Part shown: piece after piece, positions 41,556 through 51,815 of the stretch
Numbering within the stretch: position 1 is the stretch's first letter
Layout of the letters: each line of letters begins with the position of its first letter
NCBI RefSeq assembly: GCF_001612945.1
Contig: NZ_BDBK01000016.1
Location: forward strand, 186,001-250,000
DNA from: Nocardia inohanensis NBRC 100128
Lineage (GTDB): Bacteria; Actinomycetota; Actinomycetes; Mycobacteriales; Mycobacteriaceae
Direction: 5' to 3'
Length of the DNA: 64,000 nt
Translations under genes and position numbers: made by a program
Notes under the pieces: model-generated
Told to the model about the DNA's origin: nothing
What the model saw: the letters and a program-made list of their open reading frames with translations, nothing else
Databases searched by the model: none

Positions 41556-42509
41556 TCAGTTGCCGCAGAGCCCGCCGCGTAGGTCGGTGAGGTGATCGCT
41601 GAGCAGCACCGCCATCTTGTCCATCATGTCGGTGGCGTCCTCGAAGCTGCCCGATTCCGGCTCGGCCGCCAGCGCCACCGCGATCGGCCCGGCCAGCGTC
41701 GGCACCAGCCCGAACTGCCGCACCGTGTACTTGCCGGTGTCGTCGTCGGGCCCCCAGCCGCCCTTGAACTCCGCGCCGATCAGCCGTCCCAGGCCCCAGC
41801 TCTGGCTCGGGGTGATCTCGCTCATCAGCGAGATGACCGAGTTGGCGCGCGGCAGGCACGGCAGCTTGGCCGCGAACTTCACCTGGTCGGTGAGGGACCA
41901 TTCGGTCGCGCCGAAGGCGAGCAGATCATCGGAATCCAGTGCGGCGAGCCGGGTGTGGCGCGCGGCCACATCGGTGGTGGCGTCCCCGGCTTCGCGCAGG
42001 ATCGACTCGACCGCTTCGGCGGCCTGATTGCCGGTGCCGAGCGAGTTCCAGAGTTCCTGCGCCGCATCATTGTCCGAATAGGTGATGGCGGCCTCGGCGA
42101 TGGAGCGCAGCCCGGTCGGATCGTGGCGCAGGGCGGCCAGCGCCAGCGGCACCTTGATGGTGGACCAGGCGATGCCGGAGCTCCAGTTGCCCAGCAGCGT
42201 CATATCCCCGCCGCCGACCGGCATTACCGCCAGTCCGATGCGACCGTCCAGCCCGGCTTGCAGGTCCGCGAAATCCGCTGCCAGGCCGATCGATTTCGGC
42301 AATCCGAACAGGTCGGGCAGATCGGGCGCGAGCATGGAGAGCCCCGTCGCCGGTTCGGCCGCGGCGACCGGCACCACCGGTACCGGATCGGCCACGGGCG
42401 CACCCGAGGTCTTCACCTGCACGCTGCACGCGGTCACGGCGAACAGCGTCGCCACCGCGAAACATCGAGCAATGGCCTTGCGACAGGCCACATTCGGGTC
42501 AGTAGACAT
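41556..42509 (-). CDS. beta-lactamase-fold lipoprotein (LppW-like), copy 2
   Basis: 317 residues from the ATG at 42509. Lipobox in ATLFAVTAC. Motifs mirror copy 1: WSTIK, TYSDN and FKGGWGP, plus LPCLPRAN and GGLC for a probable disulfide. Its start lies inside the last codons of the upstream kinase gene (11-bp overlap, different frame), so production is probably coupled to the kinase. That suggests the kinase and these wall-facing proteins act in one pathway, an inference from context only. Confidence 0.82.
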   Translation of the reverse strand: MSTDPNVACRKAIARCFAVATLFAVTACSVQVKTSGAPVADPVPVVPVAAAEPATGLSMLAPDLPDLFGLPKSIGLAADFADLQAGLDGRIGLAVMPVGGGDMTLLGNWSSGIAWSTIKVPLALAALRHDPTGLRSIAEAAITYSDNDAAQELWNSLGTGNQAAEAVESILREAGDATTDVAARHTRLAALDSDDLLAFGATEWSLTDQVKFAAKLPCLPRANSVISLMSEITPSQSWGLGRLIGAEFKGGWGPDDDTGKYTVRQFGLVPTLAGPIAVALAAEPESGSFEDATDMMDKMAVLLSDHLTDLRGGLCGN

Positions 42510-44292
42510 ACACCACCGCGTTCTCGCCACCGATGCACGTGACCAACTTCCCGGCGGCCGTGCAGTTCATCGTGTAGGCCCGGCCGGTGACCGGGCTGAC
42601 AGCAACCACATTACTTGCCGACCCGCCCTGACCCCCAGTCGCGGCGGCATAGGCCCGGCGCACCTCCTCCGCGAAAGGGCAACTGGTGACCGGGGATCCG
42701 GTCGCGGAGGTGGTGAAACCGTTGGTCGAGGGATAGACCGGCGAGCACGGCGACGCCCCCACCGGCAGCTGCACCGTGGTGGCCGCCGGGGTGGTGGTCG
42801 TCGTCGTGCCCTTGTTCTGGGACGGCTGTATCACCGTGCCCGGATTCCCTTGTGTCGCAGTCGCATTATTCGATGGTTCGTTGCGGGAGCCATCGAGGAC
42901 TTGCCAGCCGATCGCACCGGCGACCGCGGCGACCGCGATCGCCAGCACCCCGATGGAGATCGGCACCGCCGCGGACCTGCGCGGCCGGTAGCTCGAGCGT
43001 TGCGGCGCGGGATCGACGCGCTGATGCTCCGAGGTCGGGTACAGCGACGGGTCGGGCGCGGGCGCGTAGGGGAATTCCTGCTGCCGATGCCCCCACACCG
43101 GCTGCTGCGGCTGGGCGGTGGCGGGCAGCGGCGTGTAGTGGAAATCGCTGACGCGCACCACCGTCGGATCCGCGGGCACGATGACCGGAAGGTCGGATGT
43201 GCCGGGATTCTCATCGGTTTCGGCGGCCGGGAAGCTGCCGGTGACGTACGCCCGGAAGGTGCCGGTATTCGGTTGCACCACAGTCGGATCCGTGTTCTGT
43301 ACCGGCATGGACGGCCCGGTCGCAGGGCCGCCCGCGGGCAAGCGGGTGGTCGGTTGCTGCCCGGTGGGCGCTCCGAAAACCCCGTGCCCCGGCCCGACTG
43401 CGGTAGGCGGCAGGGTGCGCCCCTGCGGCAGGATCTCGGTGGGCGGGACGGGAACAGCGGTTCCGGCCAAGGCCATGCGCGCCGCACGAGCGAACTCCCC
43501 GGCGGTCAGGAATCGGGCGTTCGGATCCTTGGCGAGCGCCCGCGCCACCACAGAGTCCAGCGCGGTCGGTATCCCCGCCAGCTGGGTACTCGGCCGCGGC
43601 GGCGGATCCGAAAGATGCGCCCGGATCAGCACACTCATATTGTCCGCCGGGAAGGGCTTGGTCCCCGTGAGGCATTCGTGCAGCACACACCCGAGCGAGT
43701 AGATATCCGCCCGCCCGGTCACCGGCCCCGCGTCGAAGCGCTCGGGCGCCATGTACGCATATGAGCCGACGGCCGTCCCGGTCATGGTGAGGGTGGTGTC
43801 CCCCTCCGCCCGCGCGATCCCGAAATCCGCCAGATATGCGAAATCCGCATCAGTGACAAGAATATTGGCCGGTTTCACATCCCGGTGTACCAGACCCGAG
43901 TAGTGCGCCGCGTCCAGCGCGGCCGCGATCTGCTCCACGATCCCGACCGCCCGCATCGGCGACATCGGCCCCTGATAGTCGAGCAGCGACCGCAGATCCT
44001 GCCCGCGCACCAGCCGCATATCGATGTAGAGCACACCGTCGATCTCGCCCCAGTCGTGGATCGGGATGATGTGCGGTTCGGCCAGCCGCGCCGCAGCCTG
44101 CGATTCGCGGCGGAAACGTTCCTGGTAGGAGGGGTCTTTCGCGAGATCCGAGGGCAGCAGTTTGAGGGCTACCACCCGGTCTTTGACCGTGTCGTAGGCC
44201 TCGTAGACCTCCCCCATACCGCCCCTGCCCAGCAGCGAGCGCAACTCGTACGGCCCGAAACTGCCGCCGGCCCGCGATGGCGGTGCATCCAC
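42499..44292 (-). CDS. PknH-like receptor Ser/Thr protein kinase
   Basis: 597 residues from the GTG at 44292 (GGAGG 9 bp upstream; a TTG at 44301 sits too close to it). Residues ~12-270 are a Hanks kinase: GRGGMGEVY, VALKLLP, HRDVKPANIL, DFGIARAEGDTTLTMTGTAVGSYAYMAPE with the activation-loop Thr pair. A ~150-residue Pro/Thr-rich juxtamembrane linker precedes one transmembrane helix (AAVPISIGVLAIAVAAVAGAIGWQV). The ~140-residue outer domain has four cysteines (GASPCSPVYPS, VTSCPF, TMNC, LVTC). This is the layout of mycobacterial PknD/PknH-type sensors; the ligand is unknown. Confidence 0.92.
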   Translation of the reverse strand: MDAPPSRAGGSFGPYELRSLLGRGGMGEVYEAYDTVKDRVVALKLLPSDLAKDPSYQERFRRESQAAARLAEPHIIPIHDWGEIDGVLYIDMRLVRGQDLRSLLDYQGPMSPMRAVGIVEQIAAALDAAHYSGLVHRDVKPANILVTDADFAYLADFGIARAEGDTTLTMTGTAVGSYAYMAPERFDAGPVTGRADIYSLGCVLHECLTGTKPFPADNMSVLIRAHLSDPPPRPSTQLAGIPTALDSVVARALAKDPNARFLTAGEFARAARMALAGTAVPVPPTEILPQGRTLPPTAVGPGHGVFGAPTGQQPTTRLPAGGPATGPSMPVQNTDPTVVQPNTGTFRAYVTGSFPAAETDENPGTSDLPVIVPADPTVVRVSDFHYTPLPATAQPQQPVWGHRQQEFPYAPAPDPSLYPTSEHQRVDPAPQRSSYRPRRSAAVPISIGVLAIAVAAVAGAIGWQVLDGSRNEPSNNATATQGNPGTVIQPSQNKGTTTTTTPAATTVQLPVGASPCSPVYPSTNGFTTSATGSPVTSCPFAEEVRRAYAAATGGQGGSASNVVAVSPVTGRAYTMNCTAAGKLVTCIGGENAVVYVY

Positions 44293-44348
44293 CCCGTCCA
44301 ACCTCCAACTCTCGATCGGGCCGCGACGAAGATGTCCGCGACCCGACC

Positions 44349-45035
44349 CTATGGAGTGGATTCTCCGGGTGCGACCACTCCGTGGTCAAACGCAAAGACG
44401 ATCGCCGCGGCCCGGTCCCGTAACCCGAGCTTTCCGAAGATATGTCCCACATGGCTCTTGACTGTTACTTCCGAGATGCCCAATGTCCGCGCGATCTCGG
44501 CATTCACCCGTCCGCGGCCGATGAGTTCGAGCACCTCGAGTTCGCGCCCGGTGAGTTCCGCCAGCCGGGACCGGGTAGGGGCCGGTGGGGGTGGTACCGA
44601 CCGGTACGCGGTGAGCACGCGGGGCGTGACCGACGGATCGAGCCAGGACCCGCCGCCCGCGACCGTGCGCACGGCGCGGATCAGATCCTCGGCGGGGGAG
44701 TCCTTGAGAATGAACCCCGCGGCCCCCGCGCGCAGCGCCCCCGAAAGCAGTTGATCGTCATCGAAAGTGGTGAGCACCAGCACCGGCGGCGCATCCTGGA
44801 AGGCCCGCAGCGTCCGCGTCGCCTCGATCCCGCCGATGCGTTTCATGCGCAGATCCATCAGCACCACATCCGGCTGGTGCGCGGCGATGGCGGCCGGCAC
44901 CTCGTCCCCGTCCGCGCATTCGCTCACCACGAAACCGTCACGGCGGCGCAGGATTCGGCGCAGCCCGCCCCGGACCAGCTCCTGATCGTCGACCACCAGT
45001 ACGTCGACGAGATCCTCGTCCGGACGCTCGGTCAC
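44349..45035 (-). CDS. NarL/LuxR-family response regulator
   Basis: 228 residues. Receiver: VVDDQELVRGG, phospho-Asp in DVVLMDLRMKRIGG, LTTFDDDQ, LKDSPAEDL. DNA-binding part: ELTGRELEVLELIGRGRVNAEIARTLG with SEVTVKSHVGHIFGKL. Its GTG overlaps the stop of the sensor kinase (4 bp), so both are made together. The palindrome at 46450-46469, in the divergent region to the ABC exporter operon, is the most likely target. Confidence 0.92.
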   Translation of the reverse strand: MTERPDEDLVDVLVVDDQELVRGGLRRILRRRDGFVVSECADGDEVPAAIAAHQPDVVLMDLRMKRIGGIEATRTLRAFQDAPPVLVLTTFDDDQLLSGALRAGAAGFILKDSPAEDLIRAVRTVAGGGSWLDPSVTPRVLTAYRSVPPPPAPTRSRLAELTGRELEVLELIGRGRVNAEIARTLGISEVTVKSHVGHIFGKLGLRDRAAAIVFAFDHGVVAPGESTP

Positions 45036-46393
45036 ATGCTCTCCTGCGGCTGGCCCGGCACGGCCGGTTCGGTCGATGATTTACGGGTCATGTTGTGCAG
45101 CATGGTGCGCAGCGAATCCTCGGCCTGGGTGGCCATACAGGACAGCTGGCCGGGCATCGGAATGCGGGCGAACACCCGCCAGCCGTCGTCCACCGGTCCG
45201 GCCTGCAACTCGCCGCCCAGCAGCACGGCGCGCTGCCGCATGCCGTCGATGCCCATGCCGCGGCCGGGGCGCAGGGCCGCGCCGGTCGGCAGGGTATTGC
45301 GGATCTCGACGCTGATGTCCTTGGCGCACAGCTGGATTCGCAGCCGCGCCGAAGCGCCCGGCGCGTGTTTGGCGATATTGGCCAGGGATTCCTGGCTGAT
45401 CCGGTACAGCGCCAGCCCCATGCCCGCCGACACCGCCGAGCTGTCGCCGCTCATCCGGTAGTCGACCTCCATTCCCGCGCGCACGAAATCGGTGACCAGC
45501 TCGGCGATATCGTCGAGGCCCGGTTCCGGTTTGTGCAGCGCCGGCCGCTGATCGAGCAGTCCGACCGTGCGACGGATATCGGCCATGGCCTGGCGGCCCA
45601 GCCGTTCGGCATCGGTGAGCGCGTCGATCGCCTCATCCACATCCCGATCGGTCTGTAGCGCGTGCCGGGCCGCGGTCACATGCAGCAGCGTGATGCTCAG
45701 CGAATGCGCGATCACGTCGTGCACCTCGCGCGCGATCCGGCGGCGCTCCTCATCGGCGGCCGCCGCGGTCCGGACCTCCTGATTCTCCCGCTCCTGATAC
45801 AGATAGCGGCGCTGGAAATTCATGAACTGCCCGGTCATCCACCCGCACAGCACCGCCACCGCGTACAGCGGCAACCCCTGATCGACATGCCCGATGGACT
45901 GGAAATACGCCAACTCCGCGATCATGGCGGCGGCCACCGGCAGGCTGGCGAGCGGAACGGTCAACGCCGCGATCTCACCCACCGCGATGATCAGCACGAA
46001 GGGCGCGGCATCGGAGGGCACCGGCTGCGACAGGAAGACCGCGGCCGAGGCCATGTTCAGGACCGTGATGATCAGCGGTTTCGGGAAGATGCCGAAGAAG
46101 GCGTACATCGGCCCGGTGATATAGGTCAGCGCCATCGCCAGAATCGGCAGCAGGCTCGGCCAGTAACCGCTCTGATAGCGCTGGATCACCGCGACCGTCG
46201 CGATCACCAGCAGCATCACGTCGAAGACCGCGACCACCGGAACCGGATACCCGAAGTGCTCGACATTGTTGCGGAACTCCGCGACCGGGTTACGCGCGAA
46301 CCGCCGGATGCGTTCGCCGCTGGCCAGCGCCCATTCGTGTAACCGCCGCAACGCGCGCCCGACCGGTTGCGGGGTGGCGTCTGTCACGTCCAT
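45032..46393 (-). CDS. NarL/DesK-type sensor histidine kinase
   Basis: 453 residues. Five or six membrane helices in residues ~50-190 (VVAVFDVMLLVIATVAVI, YWPSLLPILAMALTYITG, PFVLIIAVGEIAALTVPL, LYAVAVLCGWMTG) feed a HisKA_3 helix with the phospho-His in RRIAREVHDVIAHSLSIT. The ATPase domain follows (LALYRISQESLANIAKHA, GRGMGIDGMRQRAVLLGGEL). In similar loci, kinases without a large outer domain sense membrane-active compounds with the neighbouring ABC exporter. It is divergent from that exporter operon (181 bp between starts). Confidence 0.92.
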   Translation of the reverse strand: MDVTDATPQPVGRALRRLHEWALASGERIRRFARNPVAEFRNNVEHFGYPVPVVAVFDVMLLVIATVAVIQRYQSGYWPSLLPILAMALTYITGPMYAFFGIFPKPLIITVLNMASAAVFLSQPVPSDAAPFVLIIAVGEIAALTVPLASLPVAAAMIAELAYFQSIGHVDQGLPLYAVAVLCGWMTGQFMNFQRRYLYQERENQEVRTAAAADEERRRIAREVHDVIAHSLSITLLHVTAARHALQTDRDVDEAIDALTDAERLGRQAMADIRRTVGLLDQRPALHKPEPGLDDIAELVTDFVRAGMEVDYRMSGDSSAVSAGMGLALYRISQESLANIAKHAPGASARLRIQLCAKDISVEIRNTLPTGAALRPGRGMGIDGMRQRAVLLGGELQAGPVDDGWRVFARIPMPGQLSCMATQAEDSLRTMLHNMTRKSSTEPAVPGQPQESM

Positions 46394-46449
46394 CCTGTCA
46401 GGCTAGTTGCCGGAAATGCCCGCGTACATCGTGCGAGGGCAGGGGCCCT

Positions 46450-46469
46450 TCTCCTACCGGGGTAGGAGA
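46450..46469. promoter_or_regulatory. 20-bp palindrome in the divergent sensor/exporter promoter region
   Basis: TCTCCTACC-GG-GGTAGGAGA, a perfect 9-2-9 inverted repeat between the sensor kinase gene (minus) and the exporter operon (plus). It shares the core TACCGGGGTA with 30212-30221. A good candidate for the response-regulator dimer site. Confidence 0.65.
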
Positions 46470-46574
46470 CCAAGTCGCGTCCGCGGCACGACGACACGGC
46501 TGCCGGCCGTCCGTAGCGTTCAGGGCAACGGCATCCGGCACCGAAATCGGATGCGCGACGAAAGGTAGGGGGCC

Positions 46575-46904
46575 ATGTCCTGGGCAGACCTGCACGCTCG
46601 CACCGACATCCTGCACACCGTGCTGGACCGGGCGGCGCGAAATCCCGCCGATCCCAAGCTCTTCCACGACCTGCCCGAGCTGGACCGGCTCTTCGGCGGG
46701 GTGTCCGGGGTGCTGCTCGCGCTGCGGCACCGCTGGGAGAACCATCTGACCGTGAAACTGGACAACGCACTGGAGCAAGGGAAGTCGGTGGACCAGGTGC
46801 GGCGTGAGCTGGCGGCCGAACAGCCGGCGCTGCGAGCGGTGCTGGACGTTTACGACACCGATGCGTTCTACTGGCGCCCGCGCCCGCGCGCACTCGCCAG
46901 CTGA
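46575..46904 (+). CDS. small helical protein heading the ABC exporter operon
   Basis: 109 residues, predicted all-helical and without signal peptide or membrane segment (MSWADLHARTDILHTVLDRAARNP, LPELDRLFGGVSGVLLALRHRWENHLTVKLDNALEQGKSVDQVRRELAAEQPALRAVLD). AGGTAGGGGG precedes the ATG. 23 bp separate it from the ATP-binding subunit gene. The family is not recognised; position suggests an accessory or regulatory subunit of the exporter. Confidence 0.75.
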   Translation: MSWADLHARTDILHTVLDRAARNPADPKLFHDLPELDRLFGGVSGVLLALRHRWENHLTVKLDNALEQGKSVDQVRRELAAEQPALRAVLDVYDTDAFYWRPRPRALAS

Positions 46905-46927
46905 CAAAACAATCAGGGGAGACCAGC

Positions 46928-47680
46928 ATGCTGGAATTGACCGACGTCACCAAGGAATACCGGGTGGGGGAGCAGACCGTGCGCGCCCTGGACTCGATCA
47001 ACCTGCGTATCGAGGCGGGGGAGTTCTCGGCCATCATCGGGCCGTCCGGGTCCGGCAAGAGCACGCTGCTGCACCTGCTGGGTGCGCTCGACTCACCCGA
47101 TTCCGGGTCGATTCGGTTCCGGGACCAGGAGATCGGCGGGCTCAACGACGATCAGCAGTCCGAATTCCGGCGGCATCAGGTCGGTTTCGTCTTCCAGTTC
47201 TTCAATCTGCTGCCCACGCTGTCGGCCTGGGAGAACGTGGCCATTCCGAAACTGCTGGACGGCAGCGGATTACGCAAGGCCAAGCCGCGCGCGCTGGAAC
47301 TGCTCGACCTGGTCGGACTCGCCGACCGGGCCGAGCACCGGCCGGGCGAGCTCTCCGGCGGGCAGATGCAGCGGGTGGCGGTGGCGCGGGCGCTCATCAT
47401 GGATCCGCCGCTGATCCTGGCCGACGAGCCCACCGGCAATCTCGACTCCAAGACCGGGGCGGCGATCCTGAAGTTGTTGGGGGAGATCACCGAAGCGGGG
47501 AATTCGGTCGTGATGGTGACCCACGATATGGGCGCGGTGAACTACTGCGACCGGGTTATCACGTTGCGCGACGGGCAGATCGGCTCCGATGAGCGAGTGG
47601 TGCACGAGCCGGACGGCACCTCGCACACCGCGTCCTCGGACGCGGCGGCCGCCGCCGACGCCAAGGCGGTGCGCGCATGA
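46928..47680 (+). CDS. ABC transporter ATP-binding protein (MacB/LolD type)
   Basis: 250 residues. Walker A GPSGSGKSTLLHLLG, Q-loop VGFVFQFFNLLP, signature LSGGQMQRVAVARAL, Walker B LILADEPTGNLD and the His switch MVTHD are all intact. It powers the permease encoded next, overlapping by 4 bp. MacB-type mechanotransmission complexes export peptides, antibiotics or lipoproteins rather than importing. A C-terminal ~25-residue Ala/Asp-rich tail is extra. Confidence 0.95.
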   Translation: MLELTDVTKEYRVGEQTVRALDSINLRIEAGEFSAIIGPSGSGKSTLLHLLGALDSPDSGSIRFRDQEIGGLNDDQQSEFRRHQVGFVFQFFNLLPTLSAWENVAIPKLLDGSGLRKAKPRALELLDLVGLADRAEHRPGELSGGQMQRVAVARALIMDPPLILADEPTGNLDSKTGAAILKLLGEITEAGNSVVMVTHDMGAVNYCDRVITLRDGQIGSDERVVHEPDGTSHTASSDAAAAADAKAVRA

Positions 47681-50172
47681 TCCGCGCCGCCTGGGATCGG
47701 TTGCGGCTGTTCAATATCGGGGAACTGCTCAACCACCGCGGCCGCACCGCCATGTCCATGATGGTGATGGGAGTCTCCGCGGGACTGCTGGTTTCGGTGT
47801 TCAGCATCTCCGGATCGATCACCGGGTCGGTGGACAAACTCACCCGATCGCTCGGCGGCAATGCCGTGCTGGAGGTCACCGGGGTCACCGACGCCGGCTT
47901 CGAACAGCAACTGCTGCAAGAGATCCGGTCCGTCACCGGCGTGCGGGTCGCGGTGCCCATGCTGCGGCAGTCCATCGGCGCCGATGCCGACCGGGCGCTG
48001 CTCGTCGGCGCGGATCAGACCATGTCCGAGCTCGGCAGCGATCTGGACGGCCCGCTGCGCGATCAAGCGGCCAAACTGCTCACCGTGCCCAACGGCGTGC
48101 TGGTCGGATCGGCCCTGGGGCGCGCCGAGGGCGAGCAGTTCCAGCTCGGCTCGGTGAACGCCACCGTGGCCGGAGTGCTCGACGACGCCACCGCCCGCGA
48201 CCTCAACGGCGGCCACATCGTGGTGGCGCTGCTGCCGGTGGCGCAGAAGATCACCGGGCGCGCCGCGCGGCTGGACTCGGTGCAGATTCTCGCCGCCCCC
48301 GGCGCGAACGTGGATCAGCTGAGATCCGAACTCACCAAGGTGGTTTCGGGGCGCGCCGTGGTGGCCGACCCGGATCTGCGGGCCGCGCAGGCCGGCGGCG
48401 CGATCCAGCTGGTGCGGTATTCGACGCTGGCGTCCTCCGCTGCGGCGCTCATCGTCTCCGCCTTCCTGATCTACAACGCCATGAGTATGGCGGTGGCACA
48501 ACGCCGTTCGACGCTGTCGCTGCTGCGCGCCATCGGTGGCAGGCGCGGCCCCATGGTGCGCGACCTGATCGCCGAGGCGGCACTGCTCGGCCTGATCGGC
48601 GGGCTGATCGGCGCGGTCATCGGAATGTTCATGGGCCGCACCGCCATTACCCGCCTGCCCGCCGCCATGGTGCAGTCGGTGGAGGCGCGAACCGAGTACA
48701 TGGTGCCCGGCTACGCCATCCCGGTCGCCGTGGCCGCCTGCGTAGTGGCCTCGGTGACCGCCTCCGCGCTGGCCGCCCGGCAGGTCTACAAGGTCGCCCC
48801 GATCGAGGCCCTCGCCCCGGTCGGAGTCTCTTCCGCCGATGCGGTGAAGCCGGTATTGCGCTGGGCCGCACTGGTTCTGGGGCTGGCGATGATCGCCGGC
48901 GCCATCACGCTGGCCTACTCCGACCTCGGCGCGGTCTCGCTGGCCGCGATCTCGCTGTCGATCGGCGGCGCCGTGGTGCTCTGCTTCGTCGCCACCGGCC
49001 CCATCGTCTCCGGTATCTCCGCGGTGTCCCGGCTCTTCGGCGCACCCGGCGCGCTCGGCGCCACCTCCGCCGAGCGCGCGCCCCGGCGGGTCTGGGCCAC
49101 CGCCATGACCGTCATGATCGGCGTCACCGCCGTGGTGGCCATGGGCAATGCCTCCCGCAACCTGGTCGCCTCGGCCGCGGAGAGCTTCGAATCGCTCGGC
49201 ACCACCGACGTCTACGTCAGCCCCACCGCCATGGAGCAGTTCCCGACCGGGCCGCTGCTGCCCGCCGACCTGAAGGCCAAGATCCAGGCCATCCCCGGCG
49301 TCGGCGGAACCGGTTCCGCCCAAATGGCTTTCGCCACCCTCGGGCGCGGCCGCGTCATGTTGCAATCCTATGAGGGCGGCGTTGCCCGCACCTCGGCCCT
49401 GGACGGCACCAGTCAGGCCGACCTGGACCGCATGGCCCGCGGCGAGGGCGTGGTCATCTCCCGCGATGTGGCGCGCTCACTCGACGTCACCGCGGGTTCC
49501 ACCATCGACCTGCCCACCCCGACCGGCACGCACCGGGTCACCGTGCTGCGCGTGGTGCCCTACTTCTCGGCCATCGCCGGCATCGTCGTGCTGGACTTCG
49601 GCGTCATGCAGCAGTGGTATCAGCGGCCGGGCGAGACCATCATCGGCATCGACTTCGCCCCCGGCGCGAATCCCGACCAGGTGATGGCCGCCATCAAGGC
49701 CGTCGTCCCCGCCGGCATGCACGTCGACACCGGCAAGGCATCGGTGGACGCCATCTCCAGCAGCGTCCGCCAAGGCACCTCCATCAGCGCCGCCATCCTC
49801 TGGATCGTCGTCCTGGTGGCCACCGTCGCCCTGCTCAACACCCTGATGCTCTCAGTCCTGGAGCGCCGCCGCGAACTCGGCGTCCTGCGCGCCATCGGCA
49901 CCAGCCGCCGCTTCCTGCTCCGTTCGGTCCTCACCGAAGCCGCCGGCATCGGATTGACGGGCGCCGCACTGGGTTTGGCCGTCGGCTCGGCCGTCCACTA
50001 CCTGGCCACCATCGCCCTCGGCAACGCCACCTCCATCAAGGTCACCTACCAGCCCAGCCCCCTCCTGCTGGTCTACGCGGTCGCCGCCACGGTCCTGGCC
50101 CTGCTCGGCTCCATCCCGCCCGCCGTCCGCGCCGCCCGCCTGCCCATCGTGGAGGCCATCGCCGCCGACTGA
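47677..50172 (+). CDS. FtsX/MacB-type ABC transporter permease, two-domain
   Basis: 831 residues with two FtsX modules. There is an N-terminal helix ([21 protein letters not shown]), a first extracytoplasmic domain (~60-240), then several helices ([87 protein letters not shown]). Another helix ([16 protein letters not shown]) leads to a second outer domain (~505-690) and three final helices. The [16 protein letters not shown] and [16 protein letters not shown] loops are the ATPase contact signatures. Typical of actinobacterial single-chain exporters with about ten helices. Confidence 0.93.
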   Translation: MIRAAWDRLRLFNIGELLNHRGRTAMSMMVMGVSAGLLVSVFSISGSITGSVDKLTRSLGGNAVLEVTGVTDAGFEQQLLQEIRSVTGVRVAVPMLRQSIGADADRALLVGADQTMSELGSDLDGPLRDQAAKLLTVPNGVLVGSALGRAEGEQFQLGSVNATVAGVLDDATARDLNGGHIVVALLPVAQKITGRAARLDSVQILAAPGANVDQLRSELTKVVSGRAVVADPDLRAAQAGGAIQLVRYSTLASSAAALIVSAFLIYNAMSMAVAQRRSTLSLLRAIGGRRGPMVRDLIAEAALLGLIGGLIGAVIGMFMGRTAITRLPAAMVQSVEARTEYMVPGYAIPVAVAACVVASVTASALAARQVYKVAPIEALAPVGVSSADAVKPVLRWAALVLGLAMIAGAITLAYSDLGAVSLAAISLSIGGAVVLCFVATGPIVSGISAVSRLFGAPGALGATSAERAPRRVWATAMTVMIGVTAVVAMGNASRNLVASAAESFESLGTTDVYVSPTAMEQFPTGPLLPADLKAKIQAIPGVGGTGSAQMAFATLGRGRVMLQSYEGGVARTSALDGTSQADLDRMARGEGVVISRDVARSLDVTAGSTIDLPTPTGTHRVTVLRVVPYFSAIAGIVVLDFGVMQQWYQRPGETIIGIDFAPGANPDQVMAAIKAVVPAGMHVDTGKASVDAISSSVRQGTSISAAILWIVVLVATVALLNTLMLSVLERRRELGVLRAIGTSRRFLLRSVLTEAAGIGLTGAALGLAVGSAVHYLATIALGNATSIKVTYQPSPLLLVYAVAATVLALLGSIPPAVRAARLPIVEAIAAD

Positions 50173-50233
50173 TCGATGGCCTGCGGTGACGGTGGTGTCT
50201 TCGGGCGGACCGGCTTTACATAGGATGGTCCGC

Positions 50234-51748
50234 ATGAGCGCAGCTACCGCCGACTTGATGGATTACTCCGACGTCATCGACAGGTACGAGCCGGTGCTGG
50301 GTATGGAGGTCCACGTCGAGCTCGGGACCGCGACCAAGATGTTCTGCGGTTGCCCGACCGAATTCGGTGCGGAGCCCAATACCCAGGTGTGCCCGGTGTG
50401 CCTGGGCCTGCCCGGGTCGCTGCCGGTGGTGAACGAGAAGGCAGTGGAATCGGCCATTCGGATCGGGCTTGCGCTGAACTGCTCCATCACGCCGTGGGGG
50501 CGGTTCGCGCGCAAGAACTACTTCTACCCGGACCAGCCGAAGAACTACCAGATCAGCCAGTACGACGAGCCCATCGCGACCGAGGGCTACCTGGATGTGC
50601 TGCTCGACGACGGGTCCACCTTCCGGGTGGATATCGAGCGGGCGCACATGGAGGAGGACACCGGTAAGTCGCTGCACGTGGGCGGCGCGACCGGTCGTAT
50701 CCACGGCGCGTCGCACTCGCTGCTGGACTACAACCGCGCGGGCGTGCCGCTGATCGAGATCGTCACCAAGCCCATCACGGGTGCGGGGGAGCGGGCGCCC
50801 GAGGTGGCGCGCGCCTACGTGACCGCGCTGCGCGAGGTGCTCAAGTCCCTCGACGTCTCCGACGTCAAGATGGAGCAGGGCTCGCTGCGCTGCGACGCCA
50901 ACGTCTCGCTGATGCCCAAGGGCGCCAAGGTGTTCGGCACCCGCACCGAGACCAAGAACGTGAACTCGCTCAAGAGCGTCGAGGTCGCGGTGCGGTTCGA
51001 GATGCGGCGTCAGGGTGCGGTGCTGGCCGCGGGCGGCGAGATCATCCAGGAGACCCGGCACTTCCACGAGTCCGACGGCTCCACCTCCTCGGGGCGCATC
51101 AAGGAGACCGCCGAGGACTACCGGTACTTCCCGGAGCCCGATCTCGAGCCCATCGCGCCCGACGCGGCCTGGGTGGAGGAGCTGCGCGGCACCATTCCGG
51201 AGTACCCGTGGCTGCGCCGCGCCCGCATCCAGTCCGATTGGGGCCTGTCCGACGAGGTCTTCCGCGACCTGGTGAACGCGGACGCGCTGGATCTGATCAT
51301 CGCGACCGTCGACGCCGGGGCCTCGGTGGACGCGGCGCGCTCCTGGTGGGTCGCCTACCTGACCGAGAAGGCCAAGGAGCGTGAGGTGTCCCTGGAGGAC
51401 CTGCCCATCACGCCCAAGCAGGTCGCCGAGGTGGCGGGGCTGATCGAGGCCAAGACCATCAACAACAAGGTGGCCAAGCAGGTCGTCGACTTCGTGCTGG
51501 CGGGCGAGGGCGAGCCCGCGCAGATCGTCGAGTCCAAGGGGCTCGGCATGGTCAGCGACGACTCGGCGCTCCAGTCCGAGGTGGAGAAGGCGCTGGCCGC
51601 CAGCCCGGATATCGCCGAGAAGATCCGCTCCGGCAAGGTGCAGGCCGCCGGCAAGATCGTCGGCGATGTCATGAAGGCCACCCGCGGCCAGGCCGATGCG
51701 GCCCGCGTGCGCGAACTGGTCATGGCCGCCTGCGGTGTGAGCGAATAA
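50234..51748 (+). CDS. gatB: amidotransferase subunit GatB
   Basis: 504 residues from the ATG at 50234, preceded by AGGATGG. It activates and amidates the misacylated tRNA using ammonia from GatA. It shows [14 protein letters not shown], the zinc-binding Cys pairs in [10 protein letters not shown] and [26 protein letters not shown], the ATP/Mg site around [25 protein letters not shown], and the C-terminal helical and YqeY domains ([28 protein letters not shown]). Complete and typical. Confidence 0.96.
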   Translation: MSAATADLMDYSDVIDRYEPVLGMEVHVELGTATKMFCGCPTEFGAEPNTQVCPVCLGLPGSLPVVNEKAVESAIRIGLALNCSITPWGRFARKNYFYPDQPKNYQISQYDEPIATEGYLDVLLDDGSTFRVDIERAHMEEDTGKSLHVGGATGRIHGASHSLLDYNRAGVPLIEIVTKPITGAGERAPEVARAYVTALREVLKSLDVSDVKMEQGSLRCDANVSLMPKGAKVFGTRTETKNVNSLKSVEVAVRFEMRRQGAVLAAGGEIIQETRHFHESDGSTSSGRIKETAEDYRYFPEPDLEPIAPDAAWVEELRGTIPEYPWLRRARIQSDWGLSDEVFRDLVNADALDLIIATVDAGASVDAARSWWVAYLTEKAKEREVSLEDLPITPKQVAEVAGLIEAKTINNKVAKQVVDFVLAGEGEPAQIVESKGLGMVSDDSALQSEVEKALAASPDIAEKIRSGKVQAAGKIVGDVMKATRGQADAARVRELVMAACGVSE

Positions 51749-51761
51749 CCTCCGAATACGC

Positions 51762-51793
51762 CTGTGGCGCACGGCCGTTGCCGTGCGCCACAG
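51762..51793. terminator. bidirectional hairpin between gatB and the LppZ-like gene
   Basis: A perfect 13-bp stem (51762-51774 with 51781-51793) and 6-nt loop in the gap between convergent genes. T-runs are absent. Confidence 0.7.
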
Positions 51794-51815
51794 TTGTCTC
51801 CGGGGTCAGCGCGGG

